Source: Neophaeococcomyces mojaviensis
Lineage: Eukaryota > Ascomycota > Eurotiomycetes > Chaetothyriales
Length of the DNA stretch: 64,000 nucleotides
Reading direction: 5' to 3'
NCBI GenBank assembly: GCA_030247915.1
Contig: JAPDRQ010000073.1
Location: 1-64,000 of the forward strand
This document shows positions 11,042-22,300 of this stretch, piece by piece; within the stretch, counting starts at the first letter, position 1, and each line of letters opens with the position of its first letter. A program made the translations under genes and the position numbers. The notes beneath the pieces were generated by a model. The model saw only the letters and a list, made by a program, of their open reading frames with translations. It was not told where the DNA came from and made no database searches.

Positions 11042-12609
11042 TCATCGTTGTTCACTTTGGCCTTGTCCGGCTTGTTGTTGAGCTGCTACAGCAGCATACC
11101 ACATACGTGCGTAGTTTTCGTAGCCACCGTACGGGGCATATGGATCGGCACCACCGGCAGCAGCTGGGGCAGCAGGTTGAGGCTGTGCAGCACCTGCAGC
11201 TGGATAAGCCGTCGGGTGCTGAGCGCCATATCTGTCGTAGTTAGGATTGTCCTCTTGTTGGCTTCGGCCGCGAGCGCCCACGGCATCAACCTTCTCCAGA
11301 ATGGCGCGTTTAGCAGCGTCAATAGCATTGCGAGTGCCTATCAGGCCGATTTCACGTTCGATGTCACGGCCACTGGCAGGGGACACGTTGATCTTGCAAC
11401 CGGTCCGGTCTTGCATCTCACGAATGGTCTCACCTCCTTTCCCGATGATCATGCCTACCGCCTCGCCGGGCACGTGGATAGTGTCGTTGACTTTGTTGTA
11501 CGGATCATCACGCCGGCTGTGTAGTTCCTTGATGCTGATACCTTTTTGATCGCTCTCGACGATCTCAAAGACCAGATCTTTGGCGTGTCTCTGCGAGGCG
11601 GCGCTTCCAATCAGGTTCACGGGTCTGTACCCATTCACGCTTTTGTTTTCGCCAACAATGTTGATATGGCAGCCACTACGCTCCTGTAGGTCTCGTATGG
11701 TTTCGCCGCCACGGCCGATTATCAAGCCGACCGTGCGATCGGGAACCATGACTTGCAAGCTATCTCCTTCCTGCGTGACGGCTTCGATGGGCTGACCTTG
11801 TGTTCTTGACTTATCTGACCCTCGTTTCGCGAGCTCGTTGTCTTCGATAATCTTATGAATCTCGGCTTTGGCACTGGCGACTGCCAGACGGGTCCCAGAT
11901 ACTCTGCAGTGCCGTTTGGTACCTGGAATATCTGCACTGTCGATGAATTGAACTCGAGCGCCGGTCTGTGACTCGACTCGGCGCAGGTTCTCCCCTCCTC
12001 TTCCAATGATCAAGCCGACTAGGCCTTTATCTATGGCGACGACCTCTGAATCACTGTCGGCGCCCCTTTGAGGTGAGCGGTCTCTGTAGGCTGGAGAGCC
12101 GAATCGCTCGCGTCGTGGCGAGAAAGATCTTTCTCGGTTGAAGGTGCGATCAGTGGTACCACGTCGCTCATCCCGGTAGGGGTTGTAGTTGTCGCGAAAG
12201 TTGTCTCGACCTCGAGGTGGGCTGGGAGATCGCCCCTGGTGAAAGCTAGCGCGAGGATCATTTCGAGAGGCAGCTGCGATGATAGTTAGTCACAGAAACA
12301 GAAGGGAGAAGCACACGTGGACATACATCTTGGATCGTAGCCTTTGTCCGAGGCGAAGTCTCTAGCTTTGGCAACAGCGTCTGCTATACTGACACTGCCA
12401 GAGCTGATGGGCTTGATGCCTCCCAAGTCGAGACTGCCAGAATTGATGGGTTGGGGCAGGCCGTAAGGTAGCTGGCCTGCAGGTGGTGTGGGATAGTTGG
12501 GAAGGGAATACTGTTGTCCAGGGATTGGAGGAGGAGCATTCTGGGCTGGAGTGCCGCTTTGGCTTTGTTGCGCTGCCAGCGCAGCCAAGATGTTTTGCAG
12601 GTCGGCCAT
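11042..12609 (-). CDS. Three-KH-domain RNA-binding protein (FUBP/PCBP-like)
   Basis: Two exons, 12609..12327 and 12273..11042, give 504 residues; the 53-nt intron has 5' GTATGT, branch ACTAAC and 3' CAG, and the join reads through in frame. Three KH domains show their GxxG loops: LIIGRGGENL, LIIGRGGETI and MIIGKGGETI. KH modules bind single-stranded RNA or DNA. The N-terminus (MADLQNILAALAAQQ) is Gln/Pro-rich, an Arg/Ser/Asp-rich segment from exon 2 precedes KH1, and the C-terminus is Ala/Gln/Pro/Tyr-rich. This layout recalls FUBP-type regulators of mRNA metabolism. The frame at 12013 starts with TTG (a Leu inside GLIIGRGG), so it is not a true start. Confidence 0.88.
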
Positions 12610-14458
12610 TCAGTCTCCTCTCGAAGAGGACAATGTGTGAGACGGTTTGCAAACTAGGAAACAGGGAACGTTTCAATCCAGAGTTTGGCGTAGATGGTAG
12701 TGAACGTAGACGTGCCAAACGCGCGAAACGTGAGATGCAGGGTATGAATGTGCTGTCAGAGGAGGAGTAATTGTCGCAAACTGGATGAAATTGGTTTGGC
12801 ATGCATGTGAAAGCTCACTAATCGAACTACGGCAAGCGCGACCTTGGGCTGCAAACAGACTCGTCCGTTTTCGGAGAATAGAAGTCACCTGATAAGACTC
12901 AACCTCGCCATTTGTGCACTTCATTTTCCCTGATTTTGTAACAAAGTCCCTGTACAACCAACAGCAGTCATTGAGCATCGTAACGGGAGGCACTCACAGA
13001 GTCTACTCGAGAACCGTGTGTTGAAGTTCTGGAGACTGGCTGTTAGTGTCATTTGCAATCTACCTAGCCTCAACGGATGATACTTTGTCCTCTCTATCTT
13101 GCCTCACAAATTCTTTTCGTCCTCAACCGGCATACGACCCACGAAATTGACAAATCTTAGCCACATGCAGCCGCCCAGTTTGTTTCATCCAATATCTCAC
13201 CGCTAGACTAGAAGTCCGCTTTTTGTTCTATGCATCTCTTCCCCGCGTTGATGTTCAATCTACTCTGCACTTCCTTTCAAACTTCATAGCCGTCTGTGGA
13301 ATGTGATCAAACAATTCTCGACAGGTCACGTCAATTGTCAGGCAAAGACAGGCAGCTTACGCTGTGTAGGCTTACTGGAACGCAAGGTCCGATATATATT
13401 CGACAGGCACGAGAAATTTAAAATGTGCTCCCTTATATTCGGCCGTGTCTTTGAGAAAGTGAGCCCAGCTGTGCTTGTTTTGTCTAGAGATTCAAAGATC
13501 CTTGTTACTCTTACCAACAATTTCCTGCCCTAAGAGCGCCAATGCTCTTTGAGGTGGTCGATATTTCTCTTCTGGCTTACTTGTGTCATGTACGCAGCAG
13601 CTTCCAGTGTCAGACTGGATGAGGAGTGTTTGAACCGCTAATCGCTCTGATGACGGACACAACACCTAAAATGTATTCCTGTGGCCATATCCAGCACGTC
13701 AGTAAGAGATGAATGCTATGCTTCTACACTATTATCTGCACTCAAGGATTGTACAGTCAAATCCTCATTGGACCAATTTAATCTTGATCTGGTTGTGACT
13801 GTACAGGACAAGACTTTATCTGGATACCCTCTTCGACACCCTAGTGGTATACCAGAAGCTATGCTACGCCCTCTGATCACTGGCAGCTCTCACGTGCTAA
13901 CAAAAACTTCTCATTCGCGGGAGAGGAGATTGCCATTGCCAGTTTACCTCTTTCAGAATACCAACTTGGTCAATAACTTTAGCTATTTTACGCTGTTTGT
14001 GTGGCGAAGTGGATCTCCAGAAAGGGAAGGCCGTTTTCAACTGGGAAAAAACGCCGACAATCCATTGGTCGCTGGTGGTCATTGGCATGTCGGTAGTATT
14101 GCAGGTAAAGAAAATTGCATTGCCGACGTTGTTTGGGTAAAACCCTAAAAGAAATACTTTCTAGCGTCTTTCCACAGTCTAACAAATGCCAAAGCGATTA
14201 CCGAAGCAAACCTGACCCCATGTTGGCTATTCATACTCCTCATATAGCGGTCGACTACAGAGCATACCTAGTTCGAGCAGATTTCAGCTAACAACGACAC
14301 GGACTTCGCAAAAGCGCTGCTCTAGCTTCGTGGCTGTTCCAGAACGTCAAACACTACTTAAGGCCTGCGCAACAGGCAAAATATCATCATAGGACAAGAA
14401 AGGTGAGGCTATTATAACGCACTGTGATTTCAGCAATACTTCTTCTTTCTCAAATACG
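12610..14458. other. Intergenic between divergent KH gene and orphan Cys/His gene
   Basis: About 1.85 kb containing both promoters. A plus-strand frame at 13681-14148 is long (155 codons) but opens at GTG and shows no recognisable motif, so I do not call it. A GTGATTTCAG-like acceptor just before 14459 leaves room for an upstream non-coding exon of the next gene. Confidence 0.45.
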
Positions 14459-16213
14459 ATGCCTGCAGAACACACAACATGGGACGAGGCAGCCGGTGCC
14501 CATGACCTTTTGACCAAAGGACCGATAGTTGCAGGACTTCGCAACCCACAGACTTCAATCTCTTCACAAGCTGGCTCGCTAGCCGCGACAGACCCCAACA
14601 CACCTTCATCATGCTCGAAGCACACCATTTCAGCAAGCCCTTCGCCTAGAAGCAACACTGCGGTAATTGCAGGTGAAAAGCTGCTCTCTGAGAATGTAAC
14701 TGACGCGAATATTGCTACTGAACCTATCAAGACCCTCATTAGTCTTGACAATTCCGTAGTTTTAATACCACAAGCTGCTGTCACTTGTTCAACAACTTCA
14801 CCAGCAGCAGAAACAGACACAAATGCCTTGTCATCTACTGCTTCTCCACTGCAAGCTACTACAATTCTTTCCGACCTTGAAGCATCATTGCCAGATTCTC
14901 AAATTTCTCTTAATCAAACCAGCGAATCAGCAACACAACTTATCGCGTATACCTCTTCAGTGTCTTTGCCGTCTCAAAAAACTAGACACTCATCCACAAA
15001 ACTTGCTGAGCACACTCCTTCATCGCAATTACCGAATACTCTTCGCGCCACGCCGAGCATCCTTTCACCCATCGAAGAGGAACAAATTGAAACCCCTACT
15101 CCAATGACTGAACCTACGCATCTCTTACAGAATGAGCCCGCTATTGAGACGTCTGAAAACATGCGTTCAGATACATCTACACCTTCAGACACAAACACAA
15201 TTGTGCCAGAAGGCCCCGCAGCGACTTCTTCGCTGTCATCAGACCCAATTCGTCCTCCAAACCTGCCGCAATCGCACAGACAAATACCGCAGACATCTAT
15301 ATTGTCGGGGAGTCGAAGCAGTCGGCAAATTTCGCGAGCAGTGCCGCAACCGCCGCCAATCCAGCTTCGACGAATCTCACAAAATCAGAATTCTTCACAC
15401 CTTCACTCGTATCTTGCAGCAGTCAATCCTTCACCCAGGCTGCAATTCACACCAGAAATCCGCCAGAGCACCATCGGCCAAGGCCAGCTCGCATCCTCTC
15501 TCCTGTCGGAACCCCTTCTCTTCTCCTACAATCGGGACAATTCTATCACGCGCTGCTGGCTCCCAATCTGTGGTCAACCGACAGCTTCGAACGACGGAAA
15601 CACAGTCATCTGCCCTCGGTGCACTGAGTACTCCTATGTCCGCTACTGCAGCACCGAGCATCTTCATAAGGACTTCTACCGCCACTACACGACTAGCGAA
15701 TGTGGCCGACGCTACAATGCTCTTCGCATCGACGAATCTACTATCATGCCACTCCGCGAACCCGTGCGTGAATTCATCAAGATCACTGATCCGACATTTG
15801 AAAGTCTGGAAAGGGTGCGACAAGCCATTTTCCGCTCTCAACCTCCACTCGGCATGGAACTCGCAGACTACTTCATCTTTGCAGATGTGGATAACCTCCT
15901 TACCAACGAACCACCAGAAACAGACGTCCGAAGCTTCGACGTGTTGCGCCGTTATAGAGGCACAGGCAGCTTGATCGCGGCGGTAAATATGAGGAGTAGG
16001 GCGCAGGAGTTTCGTAGTGTACTGGTGCAGTGTTTGGAGCTAGGCTATGCGGCTGGTACCATTAATTTGGTAGCGTGTGGACTGTTGTTTGTGTGGCTAA
16101 AAGAGGAGTTGAGGGGAATTGGGGTGTGGAGTGAAGATATGGTTACGCGCGTATGTTTTGCTATGCAGTTGGAATTTGGATATAAGGCTCCTGCGCATTT
16201 GTGCGGTATATAG
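14459..16213 (+). CDS. Orphan Ser/Thr-rich protein with MYND-like Cys/His cluster
   Basis: A 584-residue protein. Residues 1 to about 350 are low-complexity Ser/Thr/Pro/Gln-rich and probably disordered. A compact Cys/His cluster follows at about residues 360-425: CWLPIC, then CPRC, then YCSTEHLHKDFYRHY and a later Cys. Spacing resembles MYND or other treble-clef zinc fingers used in protein binding, but not all MYND ligands are clear. The last 150 residues look folded, with hydrophobic helices (TINLVACGLLFVWLKEELRG) and no family I recognise. I cannot assign a function. The ATG is the first in frame; an upstream exon is possible. Confidence 0.75.
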   Translation: MPAEHTTWDEAAGAHDLLTKGPIVAGLRNPQTSISSQAGSLAATDPNTPSSCSKHTISASPSPRSNTAVIAGEKLLSENVTDANIATEPIKTLISLDNSVVLIPQAAVTCSTTSPAAETDTNALSSTASPLQATTILSDLEASLPDSQISLNQTSESATQLIAYTSSVSLPSQKTRHSSTKLAEHTPSSQLPNTLRATPSILSPIEEEQIETPTPMTEPTHLLQNEPAIETSENMRSDTSTPSDTNTIVPEGPAATSSLSSDPIRPPNLPQSHRQIPQTSILSGSRSSRQISRAVPQPPPIQLRRISQNQNSSHLHSYLAAVNPSPRLQFTPEIRQSTIGQGQLASSLLSEPLLFSYNRDNSITRCWLPICGQPTASNDGNTVICPRCTEYSYVRYCSTEHLHKDFYRHYTTSECGRRYNALRIDESTIMPLREPVREFIKITDPTFESLERVRQAIFRSQPPLGMELADYFIFADVDNLLTNEPPETDVRSFDVLRRYRGTGSLIAAVNMRSRAQEFRSVLVQCLELGYAAGTINLVACGLLFVWLKEELRGIGVWSEDMVTRVCFAMQLEFGYKAPAHLCGI

Positions 16214-16496
16214 ATGGAGATGGGGGGCACAGACACAGGACATTGAATGTGAGAATAGGGATGGCTTTGGATATTTGGATAGGGAAGGTTTAGCGAGGCA
16301 TGTATGATAAACTGCACAGCTCGAGATTGGATGGCTTGATGTTGAACGAGTGAATGACTGATTGATGTGCAACAAATCGCGCAGAAGTACAATATCTAAA
16401 ATGGCAGCAGGATTTGGGGCTGATTAAGGAAAATCATTGAAGACTATATTTAGTCCTTCCTTGGTACCCTCTGACTCTTCGTTTATATCTGCGGCC

Positions 16497-16700
16497 CTAC
16501 TTCTCCATCTCCTCTCTCTTTTCTGCAACCCACCGCTCATACGCCGTTTTCTTGTCCTTTGCCGGCTTTGATTCTGATTGTCCGTTGTGGCTCTTGGCTT
16601 GGTTCGGTTCGAGTCCGCCCCGAGTGTTCTCGTACGCTAAGGATGAGAACTCCTCCTTTTTCTTGGAGGAAGAGAATAAGGACTTGATTTTGTTGGACAT
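16497..16700 (-). CDS. Small basic protein, 67 residues, unknown
   Basis: A small intact frame with a good start context (CACC before ATG). The product is highly charged and hydrophilic: a Lys/Ser-rich N-terminus (MSNKIKSLFSSSKKKEEF) and a C-terminus AYERWVAEKREEMEK that would form an amphipathic helix. There is no signal peptide or membrane segment. I do not recognise a family. It could be a genuine short conserved fungal protein or the terminal exon of a longer gene. Confidence 0.5.
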   Translation of the reverse strand: MSNKIKSLFSSSKKKEEFSSLAYENTRGGLEPNQAKSHNGQSESKPAKDKKTAYERWVAEKREEMEK

Positions 16701-17212
16701 GGTGACAAGGAATTTTTAGTAGAGTTCGATCTTGATATATCGAAATTGACAACTGCAGTTTGAAGGGTGGACAGAGACCGCATCATGATATCACTGACAC
16801 TCTCATGCTTGCTTTGTCTAGTACAGACACAAAGCAGAGCTTCATAGCATGGAAGTCTTTGTGCTTACTTTCTAGTTTTAGCTCAATACCTCTTTTGGAG
16901 GAGGAGTGCCTTTGAAGCTTCGTGGTACCTACCTCGTGTGTTGTGCTTTAAGTGGCCTAGCTGATATCCTTTGTACTTCCTTGTGGCACCTCCCTCTAGG
17001 TGGACGTACTGGTTAAAGCTGGCATATTGAGCTATGGCATGCATTGACAGCTACTCTGTGGGTGGTGAAGCATGCTTCTTGTACTATCGACCGACCTAGG
17101 CGCCACGTTCTATTTCTGTAGGCGGAGATTGCCAAAAGGAGTAATAGTCCTCTCTTTAGCTGGCACTTGGCTTACTCTTGACCTTCACATGCCTGAGCAC
17201 TCTTTGTAGCAA
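16701..17212. other. Intergenic, with a near-palindrome
   Basis: 512 bp between the 67-residue protein and the Zn2Cys6 gene, both on the minus strand. A near-perfect inverted repeat (GCTTTGTCT, short loop, AGACACAAAGC) spans 16811-16835. No gene is seen. The region should contain the small gene's promoter and the regulator's 3' end. Confidence 0.5.
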
Positions 17213-18861
17213 TCACATCCCCTTCCACTCCTCCGGCGGGGAATACCTATACCTGTAATCCCTTGTTCTCATCAATCTCTCCATCTCCGGCTCAACGACT
17301 CTACCCGCCCATTCCCTCGCGCCCTCATCACCAAGAAATGCATTTCCACTTCCACTCCCGAATGCCACAGCGCCAAGGCCCGCCAGTCCATCATGTGTCG
17401 ACCACCGCCTGAACACTTTCTCTGCTAATATCCGCTGCCCTGAATCTGGACTGAATCTGTAGACGACAGTCAACGGTAGCATCATTCGTAAACATGAACA
17501 GCCAATGCCCTGCCTTTCGAGATATAGCGCTGAAGCGAGGGCTCGGTTGCCATGGTGGGCGATGGAGCTTGGAGAGGTCGAGTTGAAGATGGTGTAGTAG
17601 CTATATGGTGAGGATGGAGCCTGGCGCTGGAGAAGCACTAATACAAGTATTGTGGCGGCGTGGTGAAAGCCTGCTGTGAGAGCCGCCGAGGGTTCCTGGA
17701 GGGCAATGGGCAATGGAGGCACAGAGGACTCGATTGATGTGGTCGTGGTGGCCGCATCGGCCACATATGGAAGCACAAGGTGTGGCTCAGAGGCCAACAA
17801 AGGATATACAGCTGTATCAAGTCCAACAGTGTCGCCAAAACTCTCCCACAATTGCACGAGGTCGTCCAGAGTGTGCTGCAGTGTCAGTGTGGTATACGTT
17901 AGCCCGTTCTTATTGCTTGATACTCCATCTCTAGCGCCCAAATCGTTCGACAGCCACAGTACCAGGTCCACAAGGTGATTGAAGATCGCTGTACCTTTCC
18001 CACAAGCAATAGCCACTGGCACCTCACTCCAAGTCTGCTCAAGCAAAACTGTCTTTGCCCCGTGCAAAAAGCATCTAATTGCCGAGTTGGATCGCACAAT
18101 GTAGTACAAATGGTTAAGCAAGTGATCCTTTAACGCCTCCTTTCCGAGGATCACAAAGAGTCTTTCCGCTGCAGCAGTGTGTTCCAACCATGCCTCCGGA
18201 CTTGTCGCTTGGATCATTTCGAAGTAACTCAATAAAACAGTAACTGGAAGCGCATTAATCGCTTTCTTCTTGCAAATGCTCTTCCCCGTCGGCGCAACGA
18301 ACGATGCTTGGTGGTAGCGGAGGCTGTTGCCGTAGGACTCACACGCGGCGGCCGCCATGGAGACATTTCCTGTGTTTTGTGCTGCGAAGGCAAGTGAGAC
18401 GGCCCGAGCGGCGGCCTTCATCGCAGCGGCGTTCTTGGCCGATGTCAGTTGTGGGAGTTTTGAAGTCCAGGTTCGGCTGGCGGCGTTCTGGGAGAAGTAG
18501 TTTAGAAACCTCCAGAGGAGGATATCGTCGTACAGGGCTCCAGGGTCTGGGGTTTGGTAGATGACAGCATGGGGATGAGAGCTAGGTTGAGATGCAACTA
18601 CCGTCACTTGACTTTTGTTTCGACTAGTATTTGCGCGACTGAATGATTGAGCGTCCTTGTTGACGAGCATCAGCCCAGATATGGGTCCCGAGCACAGAAT
18701 GTTTGATTCGATGCATCGTTGGCAGGACGGGGATTGAAGATCACACTAGTCGATGCTTAGTAAAAGCTGATACTTGAGCCTTGCAGTTTTGGTACCTTAA
18801 TGCGTTTCTTCTTGCATTGATTGCATGCACGACTTCTTGCAACATTAGCTGGGCGAACCAT
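17213..18861 (-). CDS. Zn(II)2Cys6 fungal transcription factor
   Basis: Two exons, 18861..18796 and 18745..17213, encode 532 residues. Splicing out 50 nt (5' GTACCA, 3' CTAG) joins ACNQCKKKRIK to CDLQSPSCQRC and completes the cluster C-x2-C-x6-C-x6-C-x2-C-x6-C. This cluster binds two zinc ions and CGG-type DNA half sites. The remainder is a helical fungal-specific regulatory domain with Ala/Ser-rich loops and ends RYSPPEEWKGM. Without exon 1 the gene would seem to lack its DNA-binding domain. Target genes cannot be inferred: no metabolic cluster surrounds it. Confidence 0.85.
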
Positions 18862-19353
18862 TGGTACAAAGCACTCTGTCAGGGAGGATGAAGCGGATCT
18901 CGTTCGTGGAGGAGATACGGCAAAGCAAGCGAAATCAACACGTAGTGGACCATATAAAAGGCAGCAAGTTTAATGCGTAAAATCGTCGCTGACATGATTA
19001 AAGTTGGGGCACGAAGTGTTCTAGGAAGCCCATCATCAAGGCGGCAAGTTGGATTGAAGAAAGCAGGTCGTATAAGCTATGCCGTTTCTAGCAGTCATTG
19101 CTAGCGTAAAATCTTCTAAAATATCTCTGCTTACCTAAGCCTATTCCCAATGTATTGGTAGTGTACTTGCTCATCGTTACTATTCACCTAGACAACTGTG
19201 CAAGGCCAAACGACTCCTTAGAGCTTTAGTTTGCCACTTTAAGAGTTTGCAAGCACAAGACCACCCAAACACCTTCCCTCCCAATCCTCGTGCTGCACCT
19301 CCTGGTCACGCGAGTCATGTTCAAGGCGAAGTCCTAGATCGTCCAATCAACCA
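18862..19353. other. Intergenic upstream of the Zn2Cys6 gene
   Basis: 492 bp between two minus-strand genes, comprising the regulator's promoter and the SNF2 gene 3' flank. No coding signal seen. Confidence 0.5.
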
Positions 19354-22300
19354 TTAGCTTATATGCCAATTCGAAGGCGTCTCAGACTTTGCGCGCTTAG
19401 CGGATCTTCGGCCATCATTTTGGCTGGAACTATTGAACACAGAGTGTTCTGCCATATCATCGTCGTCCAGGGCAAAAACCATACAATTTCTCTTTGCTGC
19501 GGGTTGTATCTCTGCACCTATCGATACCGCGTGTTGGCTCTTGGGCCCAAAAATGGAGGATGACTGAGGTTGACTGTCGGAGAGGGATGGAGGGATATTC
19601 CCATCCTCAACAGTAGTACCAATAGCATCATTGAGCGAAAGATTTTCTACCGGCCTCGATTCCACATCTGCACAGATCTTCGGGAGCTTGCTTGCACTGC
19701 ACTTGCTCTGTCCGAGTGAATCTGAGTCTTGTGTGGTTTTGCTCTCTGTAACGGCTTTGTAATTCTCTTTTGGCGAAGGCTTGTCAAACAGCGGCACACA
19801 CTGCTTCAACCTTACAAATTTCTCTTCACTGTCCTTGATCTTCAAGAACTGAACGTTCTTCAGCACATTAACCATGCCACTATCATCAAGCATGTCCTTG
19901 CCATCGGAGGCGGCATCCTTATCACCGACTGTGGTCTGGTTAGCGTCTTGTTGTACCATAGGCTTTGCCGCCTGATTTGCGCTCTTGTCGGATTTCTCAG
20001 CCTTTCGCCGCACCATTGCCTCCTCGAAGGTTCCTGCTAGCACCAACGTCTCGACGAAAACTTCTCTTGTCTGGCCAATCCGATGTGCACGCTTGATCGC
20101 TTGGCTCTCTAGAGAAGGATTCCATATGGGACTCACAATGTATACACGGCTTGCAGCAGCTACATGCAAGCCCAGGGCAGCTTGCTTTAGGTCCATGAGC
20201 AGAACTCTGAGGTCGTCATCAGTATTAAACTGGGCAAGGTACTCCGCTCGCTTGCTGACTGCCAGCGTACTTGCGTAGATGCGGAAGGTGAGCTTTGATA
20301 ATTCCAGTGCTTCAGCGACGAAGAAGGCCGTGTTATCGTTGGTGTAGAAGATGATCGTCTTCTCGTTAGGGTGCACATGGAGTAGGCGCTGTGCTAGATA
20401 TGTCAACTTTCCAGAACTGAACCCGAGAATCTTGCTCTCAGGTAGGTGTACGTCTTCCGGCCGGACTACTTGTGGGTCTGGATTCTTATTTGGCGTTAAA
20501 TTCTTCTCCGAGCTTCTTTGCGGCAGTAGCCTCATCGGCATTTGGTTGGCAAACGATTTGCGGACCTTTGGCCCTTCTTTGGTTCCGACCTGCTCCTTCT
20601 GCTCCTTGTCGTCTTTCTTCTCATTTTCATTTTGCTTCCGATATTCAATAGCGCGCTCTCGTGTGGCACCCATCGTCTTGATACCTGCCCCTACAAGACC
20701 ACGAAGCGGATCGTTGGGGCTAGTGAGTTTTCCAGCTCGAACATATCTCTGCACTTCCCGTGCTTGAGTAGTACCCATGAGCAAGGGATCAGAGCCTTGG
20801 CTGTCGAGCGCCCAAGCTTCTCTGGCCTCCTCAGGGAATTGACCAATAAACGTGCCAATCTCATGCATAGTGCTGAATGCGCGCCAGCCGGGATCAGCCA
20901 AAGCTCTTTCGCCGTTCAATATGGCCTCGGTAAGCAATTTCCCATCCTGATCAGAGACTTTATCTATGTGCATATCCAGATATTTGCCACCGATATCAAT
21001 CGTGGTTTTGACGTCCTTTTCTGTGTGGCCCATCCAGTGAAACGTGCCGACCGCCATGTTGTTGATTAGGGTGCTAAGCTTTTTCCTGTTTTTCGGGTGG
21101 AACATGTAGTCCTCGTCCTCTCTCTCCGATGTGACATAGTTCGTGATCAAAATCATAGTAAACAGATTGATGGTAAGCTTGTCGTAATAAGATGGTTCAA
21201 TATAAACAACCTTATTGTGCAGTGGTGGTAACGTCAAGTCACGGTCAACATCCTCGATTCGATGACGAATGATCAAGGTTTGTAGCACTTCTCTTAGAGC
21301 TGGAATACTATGTTGTTTTCCGTCATCCCCAAGTCTAGGAGAGAGATACTTCTTAAAGTCGGCTTTGTCGTCTTTGTTGTTTACCCAGGGTTGAAGCTTG
21401 AGAAAATTTACCACCATCAACCGGAGCCGCTCAAAATCCCTCTTCTCGGATTGTTGCGATTCCGGCGATCGACCGTGCTTAAGCGCCAGGAGCAGTTCTC
21501 CTTTTCGAGAAGTGAGCGGTCTTGGAGAAGTGGACTCAACTGCTGCCAGTCCAATTTCAACGCCATGGAGAGTGCTTGATGGGGTACCGCTAACGACCCA
21601 TCGGCGTTCTATTGCCATTTTGTCTAGCATGGCCATGGCATTTGTTTTGCTGGGTGAGCCTGCGAAGCCGTGTCCTTCATCACATATAACTCTGAGCCAT
21701 CGTACTTCTGTCAGGGGTGACTTATACCTTGCTTCGCCTCGGGAAATACGTCCTTGATTGAGATCGTCATCTCTATACTCTTGCTCAAATCTTGCCTTTG
21801 AGATCAGTACGATGTCATACTTCACTAGCTCTGGCCATGGTGGAATCTTCACGTCTGGCTTGTCCACGACAAGTAAATCCAGGCCATCCTGATCAATGTG
21901 TCGGTTGATCTCGTGTCGCCATTGAACCATAAGATTGGGTGGCACAACTACCAGCGTAGCCGAACAAAGCCGGATTAGATTACTGTATTCAGGTTTGCCC
22001 TTCCTGGAAGGATTCAATGACTTACGTACTTCTGCATCATAAACTCGCTCGTGCTTCTGAAGCTCGTCGATACATCGATCATAATGATAACCCGCCTTTT
22101 TGAGATTGTAGAACTCGCTTTTCCACGGCAGACCTTCGTACTTCAGCCTTCGTGCAGTCATCTCAAGTAGGGATGCTGTCCTAGGTTGCGTCTCGATTTT
22201 GGTCAGGTCGACATGGTCGGGAGGTATCTTGGGGTAGTGACCACGAGTAGCAAGTATCAAAGCGAGACATATCAATGTTTTCCCGTAACCCATGGTTTCT

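Noticed and set aside
13681..14148. 155-codon plus-strand frame
   Set aside because: Begins with GTG, no motif, no supporting splice partner found.
15132..15974. 280-codon plus-strand frame
   Set aside because: A second-phase shadow of the orphan Cys/His gene; it opens mid-gene and lacks a domain.
16811..16835. Near-palindrome as a mobile-element end
   Set aside because: Single short copy with no partner repeat or transposase; recorded only as an inverted repeat.
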